Below the pieces are notes generated by a model. The model did not search any database, was not told the DNA's origin, and saw only the letters and a program-made list of their open reading frames with translations. DNA of 51,235 bases from Polyrhizophydium stewartii (Eukaryota; Chytridiomycota; Chytridiomycetes; Rhizophydiales), in assembly GCA_027604665.1 (NCBI GenBank), contig JADGIZ010000010.1, positions 1 through 51,235 of the forward strand. Direction: 5' to 3'. Within the stretch, counting starts at the first letter, position 1. Every line of letters starts with the position of its first letter. Positions 1 to 10,364 of the stretch are shown here, piece after piece. Made by a program: the position numbers and the translations under genes.

Positions 1-50
1 GGGGGCCCCCCTTAGGGGGGCCCCCCCGGATCCTTCAGATCCGGGCCGGA
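1..50. repeat. GC-rich hairpins at the left edge
   Basis: Two adjacent palindromes. The first is a G/C run inverted around TTA (about 1-27), closely matched at 22940-22970 and in composition at 49825-49860. The second is CCGGATC/GATCCGG around a five-base loop (about 27-46). A fragment of family B (GCGCCGTCCGATT) follows at about 64-76. The window edge cuts the cluster, so its full length is unknown. Confidence 0.75.
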
Positions 51-79
51 GGCTAGCCACGAACGCGCCGTCCGATTGA

Positions 80-1578
80 GATATTGCAGTGATAAGCATA
101 ATAAATGCTAGATTAAATAGACCTTAATGGCTAACCTTCCATCTAAAAGGAATCCCATTGGATATATTAATTATATTGTTTATCCAGGTCCCAGGGGACC
201 CTCTGGACCCTAGGTTTATCTGATTTATAGCATTTTTGAATATTCTATTTACCATAAGATTCTTTACCTCTTCAGTATCATTCCCACTATATTCTTTACT
301 GAAGTCACCCTGAGATTCTATTTGATATTTAGTGTTTATCTTACAGGAATCACCATCTGAGTATCTTAACATTTCACCCTTTTTTTAAGAGGCCCTGAGG
401 TTCCATCGACTACTACACTTTTCTCTTTATTGTTAGCTTCCTTCTAATTAGATCTAGAATAAACCTAAGGCTTTATATTGGTCCTTTGTTAGCTATATGT
501 AACAATACCTTCGATTAAACCTTTGATACAAGATGGGATCTAACCATCAAAAAATGCAAGTAGTTTATATTTATAACCCCCTTACGGCAAGGGTCCTAAT
601 TCAATATATCCTATACCACTCAGATTTAGCCCTATTGTCCTAGGTCTTCATTCTTCATTTAGTTGCTATCGATTAATAATCGAGACTGCGTGATGATTAG
701 AATTGAAGACGGGCCGGAAGAGAAATAAAAAGACAAAATAATCGATCAGGATGATCGACTCAAAGGGTAAACAGATCAATCGCTCCGCCGCTCGAATCAT
801 GCGCATGGATCAAAACATATAAAATTTCTGGAAAGTGTTTCTTCAATTCCTACGGAACTGCTCTAAAACCATCAAATGAATAAGATCTTTAACGTCAACA
901 GCAATGACTGTACTTAGTAATTGACCAATCATCCCTAACAAAGGGGTAAAAGCAAAGAGCAGTAAGGTAAACGATCGAAGATCGTGTGTAAAAAGGCACC
1001 GAGTAAAACATGATATTTTAGGTGATTATTAATTCTGATAATCTTGACGCTATCCTAACTCAATTATTCTTGCTATTACTTCCTATAGAGTTCCATAAGA
1101 GCTTAGAATAATGTAGTACTAGGAAATTAATTGGTAATCTGTGGGATTGCTGATAATCCGTTAGTAGGTGGGTAGGGTCGTAGTACGTATAACCCCAAAT
1201 ATTCAATTGTATCAATTTAGGGTAAGTTGATGAAATCGGTGGTCCAAACTTTTAAACACAGTTTGAAAATTGGAGAGGGGGCCGTACCGGAACCTCGAAA
1301 GGGGCGTTGGCGGGCCGACCGCCTCCCGGCTAGGAGCCACCGTTACAGCATGGGTCGAGGTTTTTGGTTTCCAGGAAGGTGGACTCCGTAGGTGAAAGGG
1401 GAGAAAGCATCTGCCTATGCTACCTTAACCCCATTTTTATGAGAACACAAGTTTTAGCAATTGTCAATTGCCTCAAATTATAATTAGACACAATGAATAG
1501 AACAATATAGTTGAGGATCTAGGGCAAAGCCCGGTCGCTCAGGGATCTTTGCTTAGTTCTGTTTCTACATTATTTAAG
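80..1578. other. Gene-free AT-rich spacer with one GC-rich island
   Basis: No gene is recognised. A minus-strand open frame at 124-372 (82 codons) resembles nothing I know and is of the length expected by chance. The stretch 1255-1440 is GC-rich without an obvious perfect hairpin, unlike the other GC clusters. It could be a decayed composite element or a structured RNA, but no conserved RNA motif is visible. Confidence 0.5.
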
Positions 1579-1703
1579 CGGCGGACGTGACGTAGGAGCC
1601 TTTACAAGGCTCCGGTCACTCCGCGACCGGCCCCCCAAGGGGGGGGGGCCGCCGGTGCTTCAAGCACCGGGCCTCAGAAGAGCTTCTGAGGCGACGTCGC
1701 GGA
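1579..1703 (+). repeat. Composite GC cluster, copy 1
   Basis: A chain of palindromes: GTGACGTAGGAGCC / GGCTCCGGTCAC, then CGCGACCGG joined to a run of C and G, then CCGGTGCTTCAAGCACCGG, then CCTCAGAAGAGCTTCTGAGG, ending in GCGACGTCGCGG. The same modules in the same order occur at 48807-48925, and inverted at 49671-49800. Individual modules also occur alone elsewhere (15450-15520, 14508-14545), so this looks like stepwise nesting of smaller hairpins. Confidence 0.85.
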
Positions 1704-4700
1704 CGCGATCCCCGTACGATGGTTAATTCCAGCGTTATAGTTTATAGTTATTCCTGGTAGCTATCCACCATTTTAATTTTTAAATAGACCTTGCTGTGGA
1801 GTAAGAACAACTTCTAGTTGTTCGGGCTCGGCTTTGTCAATCAACCTTCTTCACTGTTTATTTCCTTGCTTGTCTTTACCTACAATTATACAATATTCAA
1901 GAGCTTCTTGACGCCTTTATAGTTGCTTCACCGTGTAACCCTTAATTAGACTAAAATTTATCAGGTGTCTATACCACAACAACGCTAAACCAAGTCCACC
2001 ATTATCTACTACTTTGGTATTGGTAGTTTAACCATTGGATTCAGAGGAGTCGAGACTGGATTAAGCAACAATTATGATCGATATAGGATCGATTAGGCGT
2101 ATTTAATTCCAAATATAGTAGGTGTAAGATTACCCAATTGTTTAGACTGATTCATTGTGAGCATCAAGTTGATTAATTGGACAAGGTTATAACTTAACGT
2201 ACACCTGGTAAATCTGTCTCCTTAGGATCTTTTACATCATATAATTCCGCTCGTGCTGTTACAAACAACGGAGACCTCTATTAGAGTACAGGGAATTTGT
2301 GTAGTAAATGGTTATTCTTAGAGCTTCTAAGTGTAGGTTGCTAATCATCATAACACCGAAGAATAACTAAATGGAACGAGTACCAGCTGCAAAAAGTAGC
2401 AATTCAACCAATAATCCGTAATCCCACAACCAACTCTTAGTAACCCTTAGATTCGCTGGGTAAAAGAATTAAGCACCTTCGATCTATTAGATCGACAGAA
2501 TAGCCTTTTGGATACTGAATTACAATTATTTAAGAGGCTTCCCGCAGATTACCAGTTCACGTATTCTTAGCTAATCTATATGATCTACTTACAATCTCTG
2601 CACCAATGCTCCTATAGCTGGATCACTCAATAATAAGCTATATACCTTAACGCTCAACTAAGGTAATTACCATTATCGGTGCATAAACTATTACCCCTTG
2701 TTATCGTTCTACTTTTAAACCTTTCGTTAAATATAATCTACCCTGGGATTCTTTATCACCTTCAAATTGTCTGTCTTAGTGCTTCCGATCACTCCATACT
2801 ATTGGTTATACCTTTCTACTTTACATCCATCTATGTTTTATTGCTAACTAGTAGAATATTGATCTGATTTTATCTTCAAATCTCGTGTTTGGTTATTAGA
2901 TTTTACATTAGATGGACAGAATAGGGTGAGCCTACCTTGTGAAACTAGCAAAGCGGCTAGGTTGTTTAAAATCGTGTAACCACAAATCCAAGAAGCCCAT
3001 GACGATGAATAGCATTTTACCCATCTATTTATAAGGATGATATTTTAAGTGTGTTAAGAATGAAGCTGGAAGCTATACCTAAAAAGAAGCTAGAGGATCA
3101 AAAAACTTAAGTTCGATTAGCTTATGTAGTATTAGAGTCCAAGCTGTCGGTGTAGGACCATCACGAACAAAGTGAGAAGCGAAACCGAAATCAAAACCGA
3201 GGATGTTTTATCATGAGAAGAGTGTACACTCGACCCCCAGCTTATTTTCTTCCTCTATCTCAGGATCATCTTTAGATCTATGGTGCTAGATTATATGAAT
3301 CAGTTCAAGAAACTACACGATGTAGTTGCTTCTATTTGATCGAGCAATACAAAGGATGGCCTAAATCTAAAATAGTGTCGCTATGCCGCTTAAGTCTAAT
3401 AATGAGCGATTCCATCGATCTTCAGATCGACATCTCTAATCAGAGGGAAGGAAATTCAAGTAATCAAAATAAATTACCCTCCTCCTTGAGCACCAGCAAC
3501 CTCGGCGCGGTGGCGCTGCGACAGGTTCTAGATCTACTAGGTGCATAAGCAATCAATAGTTGTTTGGTCTAGAGCAGTGGGCACAATATTGCTTAAGTAC
3601 CATAAATCACAACTAAGCTAAAGGTTTAATTTAGAATGGCATGATTTTAACTACACGATCTTCGATCGTTCATAATCTGATCATAGTTAACCAATATTCT
3701 CCTATATGCAACTTGTAAGATTTAACTATGTTATACCCTATGAGATTCTCACTGTAGATTGCTTCATGAACCACTTCTCCTACTAAATGAATTCCTATAG
3801 CTAAGGTAATCACAATAAAGAGTCAATCCCAAATAGGAGATTATGTGGAATATAACGTGAATACCAAGAAGTTTAATTAGAAAACAAGAAGGAGAGGAGA
3901 AGACTATTAGTAAATCTCTCTTTTAATTAAATAATCTAACTTAACCATCTTTGGAGGTCGTTTATTGACCTCTCTCACTACGGTCTGAAAGCCTTTAGAG
4001 CTCTGATCTGCTCAGTTAATCCAGCAACTACTGGTTACTTGCTGTAAACCTAAATAATCACCCGATGAGGCTTAAATAGATATCACGAGCTATCTAGATT
4101 ACTAGAATTAAGGCAACCTCTGGTATCAAAAGTTGACTATCATTCAATTGTCAATTAAGGTGTCTCAGCATCTTCGACCCTTCAGACTTCAGGCATAAAA
4201 ATGGGATATCTACTATATTAGGGAAGCCACCAAGCAACATAGGCCCGGTGCTTAAGCACCGGCGAATAAAAGCTAAATACAACCATCTCTGAATGATTGA
4301 GGTGGATTTCTTCGTCTATATTATGAAACTTCTTATCCACCAAACTTTGTAGAGCTAATATTTCTATACAAAGGAGTACCTCGATTATTAAGACAAAGGT
4401 CTACTAATTAAGCTACTATGAAGCTGAGATAAGCAGCGAAGCGATGACAATTCACCTTGTTGGCCCTTTGGTCTAATTCTGTAATCTATAAAAGAAGATG
4501 GCTGTTCATTAAAATGAGCTTTGGAGCGACTCCGTCGCGTCTTCAATTTTAAGACAATTAATAATATAAGTGAACGCTATTCTTTATGTTCTTATTTTCT
4601 TATCTCTATAAAGCTTAGAGAGTCCTCTAATTCCTCAATTGGTCTAGTTTGGTGCTTCACATCTAGGTTAAAGGGTAGAATGGTAGACTATTATCACTGG

Positions 4701-4752
4701 TCATATACGTAAAGGGCGTTACTGATCTGAAAAGTTCGAAATAATTTGCATA
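1704..4752. other. Gene-free spacer
   Basis: AT-rich sequence with scattered short hairpins such as CCGGTGCTTAAGCACCGG near 4244-4261 and a family F hairpin at about 4523-4538. Short open frames at 2679-2867 (hydrophobic), 3336-3548 and 4521-4712 show no recognisable domain. The last of these begins inside the family F hairpin. I treat all three as chance frames. Confidence 0.5.
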
Positions 4753-4753
4753 G

Positions 4754-5050
4754 CCCGTTCTTTCGATTAGTGACGAGCTACAACCAAATATCAGGGGTCA
4801 AAGTGGCTATAGGCAACTATTAATCGGCCAGACTTTAAGCCACTTCGACTTTATTGTTGTCGATATGAATGGGTCTTATTTGGTTAGCTATATATACCAA
4901 GTCGACCATAGCTTTGAGGAAATAGTTTCGACATCTGAGTGGCGAGCTGCTGATATGCGCAATTTATTCTTAAATGTTGGTTTGATGATAGGGCGTTTAG
5001 GGAAAGGCTATGTCAAGTGTCCTCTAGCAACTAATTTGATAAAGTCCTGA
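4754..5050 (+). CDS. Unassigned open frame, possible gene remnant
   Basis: An open frame runs about 98 codons between an in-frame TAG near 4753 and TGA at 5048. The first ATG is at 4865, giving 61 residues from there. Amino-acid composition is mixed, with no strong low-complexity bias, and includes SEWRAADMRNLFLN and GRLGKGYVKCPL. I recognise no family. Frames of this length are expected a few times by chance in 51 kb, so a real gene is not shown. Its 3' part is copied into the second unit of the 492-bp tandem duplication, without the start. No ribosome-binding site or promoter is evident. Confidence 0.2.
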   Translation, partial: PVLSISDELQPNIRGQSGYRQLLIGQTLSHFDFIVVDMNGSYLVSYIYQVDHSFEEIVSTSEWRAADMRNLFLNVGLMIGRLGKGYVKCPLATNLIKS

Positions 5051-5959
5051 TTTGTGAGCGACTCCGTCGCGGCTGCGAGGTGTTGCCCTTTAACCCAGTA
5101 AGCAGCTCCATTGGTGCCGGGTGAATCGCCTAAATTCATCCGGAGGAGGAATTCCCGCTACGCGGCAATTCAAGAATCAATAGATTCTTCAAATCAACCT
5201 GTGTAATACAATTAACATCGACTAGGTCGATTAAGGTAAAACTTTAGCAGATTATTATCATCTATCGAAGATGGATTCTGAGGTCCTAATAAAATAAATT
5301 AGTGAAACACCTTTACAATTATAAAGAAGCATCATAGATGCTGTTACTGGTTTATGTAGATATTAATCAATACCAAATAAATGACTGATTATTAAAAAGA
5401 TCCCTTCTCGACCTAAAGGTCGACTTATTTAATGAAGAAGAGAAGAAAAGCAAATTGATTATTGCATGTTGGTTTGATGATAGGGCGTTTAGGGAAAGGC
5501 TATGTCAAGTGTCCTCTAGCAACTAATTTGATAAAGTCCTGATTTGTGAGCGACTCCGTCGCGGCTGCGAGGTGTTGCCCTTTAACCCAGTAAGCAGCTC
5601 CATTGGTGCCGGGTGAATCGCCTAAATTCATCCGGAGGAGGAATTCCCGCTACGCGGCAATTCAAGAATCAATAGATTCTTCAAATCAACCTGTGTAATA
5701 CAATTAACATCGACTAGGTCGATTAAGGTAAAACTTTAGCAGATTATTATCATCTATCGAAGATGGATTCTGAGGTCCTAATAAAATAAATTAGTGAAAC
5801 ACCTTTACAATTATAAAGAAGCATCATAGATGCTGTTACTGGTTTATGTAGATATTAATCAATACCAAATAAATGACTGATTATTAAAAAGATCCCTTCT
5901 CGACCTAAAGGTCGACTTATTTAATGAAGAAGAGAAGAAAAGCAAATTGATTATTGCAT
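4974..5959 (+). repeat. Tandem duplication, 492-bp unit, two copies
   Basis: Bases 4974-5467 reappear at 5466-5959 with a 492-base offset and look identical by eye. The unit carries the 3' end of the 4754-5050 open frame, a family F hairpin, a family C hairpin and an ATCGACTAGGTCGAT hairpin. Identity across spacer and elements alike implies a recent event. Only two bases (AT) are shared at the junctions, so end joining or replication slippage fits better than homologous exchange. Confidence 0.95.
5132..5171 (+). repeat. Family C double hairpin (C1)
   Basis: AAATTC, then a CATCCGGAGGAGG arm, then GAATTCCCGC, TAC, GCGGCAATTC. It shares ends and the GAATTCCCGC...GCGGCAATTC half with copies at 27098 and 42723. 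An identical copy lies at 5624-5663 because of the tandem duplication. The AATTC at both ends looks like a target repeat. Confidence 0.75.
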
Positions 5960-7340
5960 TTTTATTAAGGATCTTGTCAAGCTTCGCGATTACGCTAAAC
6001 TGTCTTGCCAAAGCACCATACATTAAGCAAAATGAGGTGATCCTGCATGGGTGGAAAATAATCTGTACAGGGTTTGAACTATAGGCGGAGGGTACTTCTA
6101 GATTTTGTATCATTTCTAATAGCTCGTGGAGGTGATCCACCTCTAAAGGATAGAATATACTTACTCTAGTTTTTGAATAATCAGCTACTAGATTTTGTAT
6201 ATGAATGAGCTCTAATTACCAATAAATTAAAACACAATCAACCATGTACGCAATGTTTGATGCTTATTTATTTACTTCATTTATTCTTTTTTACTCAAGC
6301 GGTCTGTCCCTAATAAAGCGGCCACGGCCGCGGGAGGACCGCGTCCATTGGACTAATTGGTGAATTCTTTAATTTGTCTAGTAATTGCGAATCAGTATAA
6401 ACAGCTTATGCTTGTCAATTAAGCCGCCTTGAACTTTACTAGCAAAAGCACCAACTGCAAAGTTGGTCTTCGATGAAATATACAGTTTTAAAGAAGTTTT
6501 CAACCACCCGCGTTAGCCGGGCCGGAGGCCCTCCGCGCCACCGCGCTGCGGTGGCTCCGACTGGACCTCGGTCCTGGCGTCCCATCGGAATGCCATCGAA
6601 TACTTAATCAATCTAACACATCTTATTGTCTTCTATTATTAATTGCTTTATCAATGAATTTATTGTAGAGTTGCATTAGTTTTATCACAGTTCACTAATA
6701 ATAGGGGAGATAGTATACCTGATTTTCCTTGTCGAATATAGATAAAATAGAGCAGCAGCATCTACGATGCTTCTCCCTCTATCACTCCGATGGTTATTCT
6801 GTGCAATAAATTAAAACTTATAATAAGTACTGGGCCGGTTGGGTAAGTTTAGATCAAGAGTTAAGATAAATCAGGATATTTGTAAGTTTTGATACGTCAT
6901 TTTTACCAGCTGGGCCGGAGGCCCTCCGAGCTGGGTCATTTGTTAAGATCCGCAATTACTCTAACTTATACTAAAGCTTGAACCTGAAGTATATAAACCA
7001 TAGCTTAAAGATGGTTTCCATTACAGAAAATCCAAAACTTCCATCTAAGTCCTAATAACTATAGACCATTTATTAGCTTTTGTTATATTAATTAGGTAGA
7101 AAGCCATAGATTTGTAAAAATCTTTATAATTTGGAACTTATCACGATAAAAATGACGCAGTTATTTAATTTAATCAGAAAATCGCAATTAGAACCACGTA
7201 CAGACCTCTGTCTTTTATAAGGTGCGATAATCTAATTAGGGTTTACCATTACAAGATGCCCGATTTGAACTAAATTATCGCAGCCGACTTTGTAGCTGGT
7301 TGATTAAATATTAAATAATTCTTGACAGTCATGAGAGAAT
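5960..7340. other. Gene-free spacer
   Basis: No gene is recognised. GC palindromes occur near 6322-6345, 6510-6590 and 6909-6935. A variant of the family K stem (CTCGTGGAGGTG / CCACCTC) lies at about 6123-6146. At 7224-7281 an 8-base inverted pair (GCGATAAT / ATTATCGC) closes a 58-nt imperfect hairpin. It superficially resembles a tRNA on the minus strand but lacks proper arms. Confidence 0.5.
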
Positions 7341-7383
7341 TCGTTAGGACGTCGCTTAGTGCGAGCTAACGCGCCGTCCGATT
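7341..7383 (+). repeat. Family B hairpin element (B1)
   Basis: A 43-nt element starting TCGTTAGGACGTCGC and ending GCGCCGTCCGATT, closed by GGACG/CGTCC. Its exact reverse complement is at 11875-11917. Shorter relatives are at 16271, 27790, 32867 and 44882, and a strongly diverged one is at 22180. Confidence 0.9.
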
Positions 7384-8550
7384 TATTTACTGACCAATTT
7401 CTATTACTATTACAGACTATGCATGTTAGTAATTGCTCTTCATTATATGGTTTAGCTGTTTAGAAGTGAGAACCTATCTGATTAGTTGGAAGAATCTTTG
7501 TATAACTGAAAATAACCCCTTCTAATCAAACCATTATACACTCAGACGTTTATCAGCCTATCTAATAGGGAGAAATAAATAAGACCTTTTTCAAAACTAA
7601 TAAGTAGAACAGCTTAGAATCGTAATCAACCTTAAGCATATACAGATGATCTGTCGTCAACCTAAATTGCGGAGCTGTTAATAAAAATAAATCCTAAATT
7701 AGTGAAAACAGCTGATATCAAGGTTGAGTTGCCGCGGATGCGGGACCCCATCCATTGGATGGGTTGATCCTGTAATAATCATGACAATTAACCTTTATAC
7801 GGAGGTTTGTAATAAATCAATAGAGGGTAAATCGAATCCAAGATCAAAAGATAGTTTCAAGTACAAACCCCCATTTTTCAATATAACTAAATACAATAAA
7901 GCTCCTAAATAGAGTGGGGCCCCCTAAAGGGGTTATCTATGGTTAGAAAAGCCTAGATTAGTTAGTGGGTATATAAAACCAATCATTCACACTAGAACCC
8001 TACTTGTTAATTATTAATCATCCCATCTTTAATAGCTTCGCCAATCCATTTGCATTTTGGTTGCGGTACGTCTTAGTAAGTTGCCCTAGGACCGCGTTTC
8101 TTAGTCATTTATTAATTTCCGAATTGATCTCAGTATATTAGCTAGATGGATTCTGACGAGTATTTGACAAAGCTATAGATGAAAATCTTAAATGGGTGTG
8201 ACGTTATATTATGCATTGTTTAAGTTGAGATAATTCAAGAAGCTAGACATTAGCTAAGGGATTTTTGATTGATTACTAAAAGACGCGGTTTAGCCCGGAT
8301 CCATACGGTAGCAGGTTTTCAACCTTACCTAGTGGTTCCTTCATAATACTCGCTACGCTACGTTTATTCAGATTAAATGTATGAGTAATTGTCATTAATA
8401 TACCTACCCCCATCATGTAGCATGGCTTCATGATTGCCCCCTTTCAAAGGTGGCTTATTTAATAATAACTAGGCGTAGGAACATCCCAATGAGAAATTCT
8501 ATTTTAGCAATTGGGAGTATAGCATTTTACCGCATATGTGGGCCCGCTTA
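7384..8550. other. Gene-free spacer
   Basis: AT-rich sequence without recognised genes. The 7724-7912 open frame (62 codons) shows no domain. Small GC hairpins occur near 7917-7932 and 8345-8360. Nothing else stands out. Confidence 0.45.
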
Positions 8551-8577
8551 GAGCAATCCCCTATATAGCCCATCTGC
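8551..8577 (-). repeat. Motif D copy
   Basis: On the minus strand this reads GCAGATGGGCTATATAGGGG followed by ATTGCTC. A near-identical block, including the ATTGCTC extension, is at 10021-10048. The motif is not palindromic, unlike the other dispersed repeats. Confidence 0.75.
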
Positions 8578-8875
8578 TGTAAAATCAAGATCAAAAGAGA
8601 GTGCAGCAGCACCAATCCGAAACCGGGCGCCTTGGCGCGGGGCAGCGCGCGCTGCGGCCGCCTCCGGGATCCCCCCCCTCTAAACCGCAACGGAGTTGCT
8701 CCGCATCTAATCAAAATGCCGCTACGGAGTCGCTCCAATTCGATTTGCTTTTTCTGCTTTCAAATGGAGTCTATTTGTACTTATTTGCTGAATAGATGGC
8801 ATCTAAAGGGGGATTCTAAAATAGTGGAGAAACCAATGATCGAAGGGATCTGACCTTCGGATCAATCTTAAGATT

Positions 8876-8897
8876 GCCCTATATTCTCCATCTAATC
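8876..8897 (-). repeat. Motif D copy
   Basis: On the minus strand this reads GGATTAGATGGAGAATATAG then GGC. It is one of at least eight good copies of the AGATGG-N-TATAGGG motif in the window. Confidence 0.7.
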
Positions 8898-8979
8898 CGG
8901 ATCAAAAAATCGAATATAATAAATATAGAATGGTGAGACATTTTCCGATTAGATTCCTCAGCACCTCTTTTTGGGGTTT

Positions 8980-9089
8980 CCCTGGGTCTAAGCGGCCCCC
9001 CCAGAGCGAATCGAATGATTTAAGACGCGACGTAGCCCGTAGGGCGGTCGCTCCAATGAGATGAAGCGTACTGAAGCTAGACCCAGGTG
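8980..9089 (+). repeat. Family E element with nested family F hairpin (E4)
   Basis: The outer stem is CCTGGGTCTA / TAGACCCAGG. Inside are a C-run, AGCGAATCGAA and GATGAAGCGTAC, as in the copies at 30130 and 29583. Between these, at about 9033-9054, sits a GCGACGTAGCCCGTAGGGC hairpin ending GGTCGCTCC that is absent from the other E copies and occurs alone at 35753-35782. This is a clear case of one element inserted in another. Confidence 0.85.
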
Positions 9090-9471
9090 AACCAATATCT
9101 AAACTAACCTTACCACGCTCAACCAATGAGTAGTAAAATGAACAATTTCCATAAAAATTATGTATTAAAATTTCAATTAGTTATTCAGCTATTCTTCATA
9201 CTATTTCACTTAGCTAACCAGAAAATAGACCAAATCAACTCAGAGTAAATTGAAGTGTAAGCATTTGTAGTACATACGATTGAGTAGTTGCGTACTAAAT
9301 TAATAAGCGTCATAGATACTGGAGCACTGAAGGTGCGACTATATTTAATTATCGAGGTTGTGGTTCCTGGCGTAGCCTCCACAATAAATTCAGGATACGT
9401 AGCTAAGGAGTTTAGAAAAGCTATGGATCCACATTGATTAGTTATACAACCAAGGATTTACCGGATTTCTT

Positions 9472-9586
9472 AATAGATGGAGTTTATAGGGAAGGTATGT
9501 CCTTTATATGTATTAATCAATGTCAGGTATTACATAATATTACTGATATTATATTAGTTCCTCATAATTTAACTAAACATGTCTAA
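9472..9586 (+). CDS. Short open frame beginning with motif D
   Basis: Motif D (TTAATAGATGGAGTTTATAG) is read in frame as LIDGVYREG and continues for about 30 codons to a TAA near 9584, passing GMSFICINQCQVLHN. There is no clear start codon upstream of the motif, and the internal ATG would give only about 30 residues. No family is recognised. It is listed because the motif is also in frame in open stretches at 9883-10197 and 30006-30050. It may be chance. Confidence 0.15.
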
Positions 9587-9882
9587 CCTTATTCATAGTT
9601 ATTCATCATATACATTATTTAAGATACATTTATAAATTAATTAGACGAGTCGATCCTCTGGATCGATTACAATATTTTATTAACTTTTAGAATATAATAA
9701 TCACTACTTAGTTATCTCTTTAATTGATCTATAATTATTGAACTGATAAATGAAGAATATTTATAGTAATTTGAGGAAAATCATAACCCACAATCTTGGA
9801 TAACAATAATCGTATTATTAATAACCACCTTAAGTGATATCAATAAAAGGAACTTTGAGAAGAAAAATGAATAAATCAAATC

Positions 9883-10197
9883 TTAAATTATAATTCTCCT
9901 ATTTGACGTCGCGACGGAGTCACTCCAAAGCTTTCCCCTATATTCACCATCTGCGGTCCGCGACGGAGTCGCTCCAAATCGGCCCCCAAAATCAACCAAG
10001 AATTCGAATTTGGCCGCTTCGAGCAATCCCCTATATAACCCATCTGCCTTCAAATCGGGCCCGATAAATTGCTGAAAAGCTTTGCACAATCTTCGCGATA
10101 ATAATTTTGGAGATTTGAGAAAATGAGGGGTACCCCCACAAAACTTTAAATATTTGCGTAAATTGATGATAAAATCGGAAAATCGCCAAATGATCAA
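9883..10197 (-). other. Repeat-built open frame with two motif D copies
   Basis: A 104-codon minus-strand frame. Its 3' half consists of motif D (10021-10048), a family F hairpin (about 9959-9976), motif D again (9934-9954) and a second family F hairpin (about 9910-9928). The two D copies read ADGLYRG and ADGEYRG in the same frame. The 5' half (10050-10197) is AT-rich with no recognised domain. The frame overlaps the antisense frame at 10154-10357. I regard it as a repeat-derived frame rather than a gene, though the in-frame motifs are notable. Confidence 0.3.
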
Positions 10198-10357
10198 AAG
10201 CTTTCGAATTAATGATTTTTATATTTCATTTAATGCTATAAAGATTAACTGTAATAATTTATCATTGTTCTATAATTTATGTTTAACTCCAGTAACAAGA
10301 AGAAATTTTTGTATATCATTTAATAAATTACCTAAGTGGGTCTTATTGGATATTTAG
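10154..10357 (+). CDS. Unassigned short ORF converging on the broken gene
   Basis: A 67-codon frame with AT-rich codon use like the neighbouring gene, ending in TAG seven bases before the 3' end of the minus-strand gene (10365). The convincing part starts near 10200 (SFRINDFYISFNAIK, then NFCISFNKLPKW). The upstream portion overlaps repeat sequence on the other strand. No domain is recognised. It could be the C-terminal remnant of a larger gene whose 5' part was replaced by repeats. Tail-to-tail placement with almost no spacer supports a genic segment, but no promoter or start context is visible. Confidence 0.35.
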   Translation: MRKLMIKSENRQMIKSFRINDFYISFNAIKINCNNLSLFYNLCLTPVTRRNFCISFNKLPKWVLLDI

Positions 10358-10364
10358 TAGTATT

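Noticed and set aside
7224..7281. A possible tRNA on the minus strand (GCGATAATTTAGTTCAA...).
   Set aside because: The 58-nt length and a single imperfect hairpin do not give a cloverleaf, and the T-arm is absent.
8499..8853. Three overlapping open frames (8499-8738 minus, 8601-8795 and 8632-8853 plus).
   Set aside because: They are made mainly of a GC palindrome cluster at 8625-8720 and motif D; no protein family is recognised.
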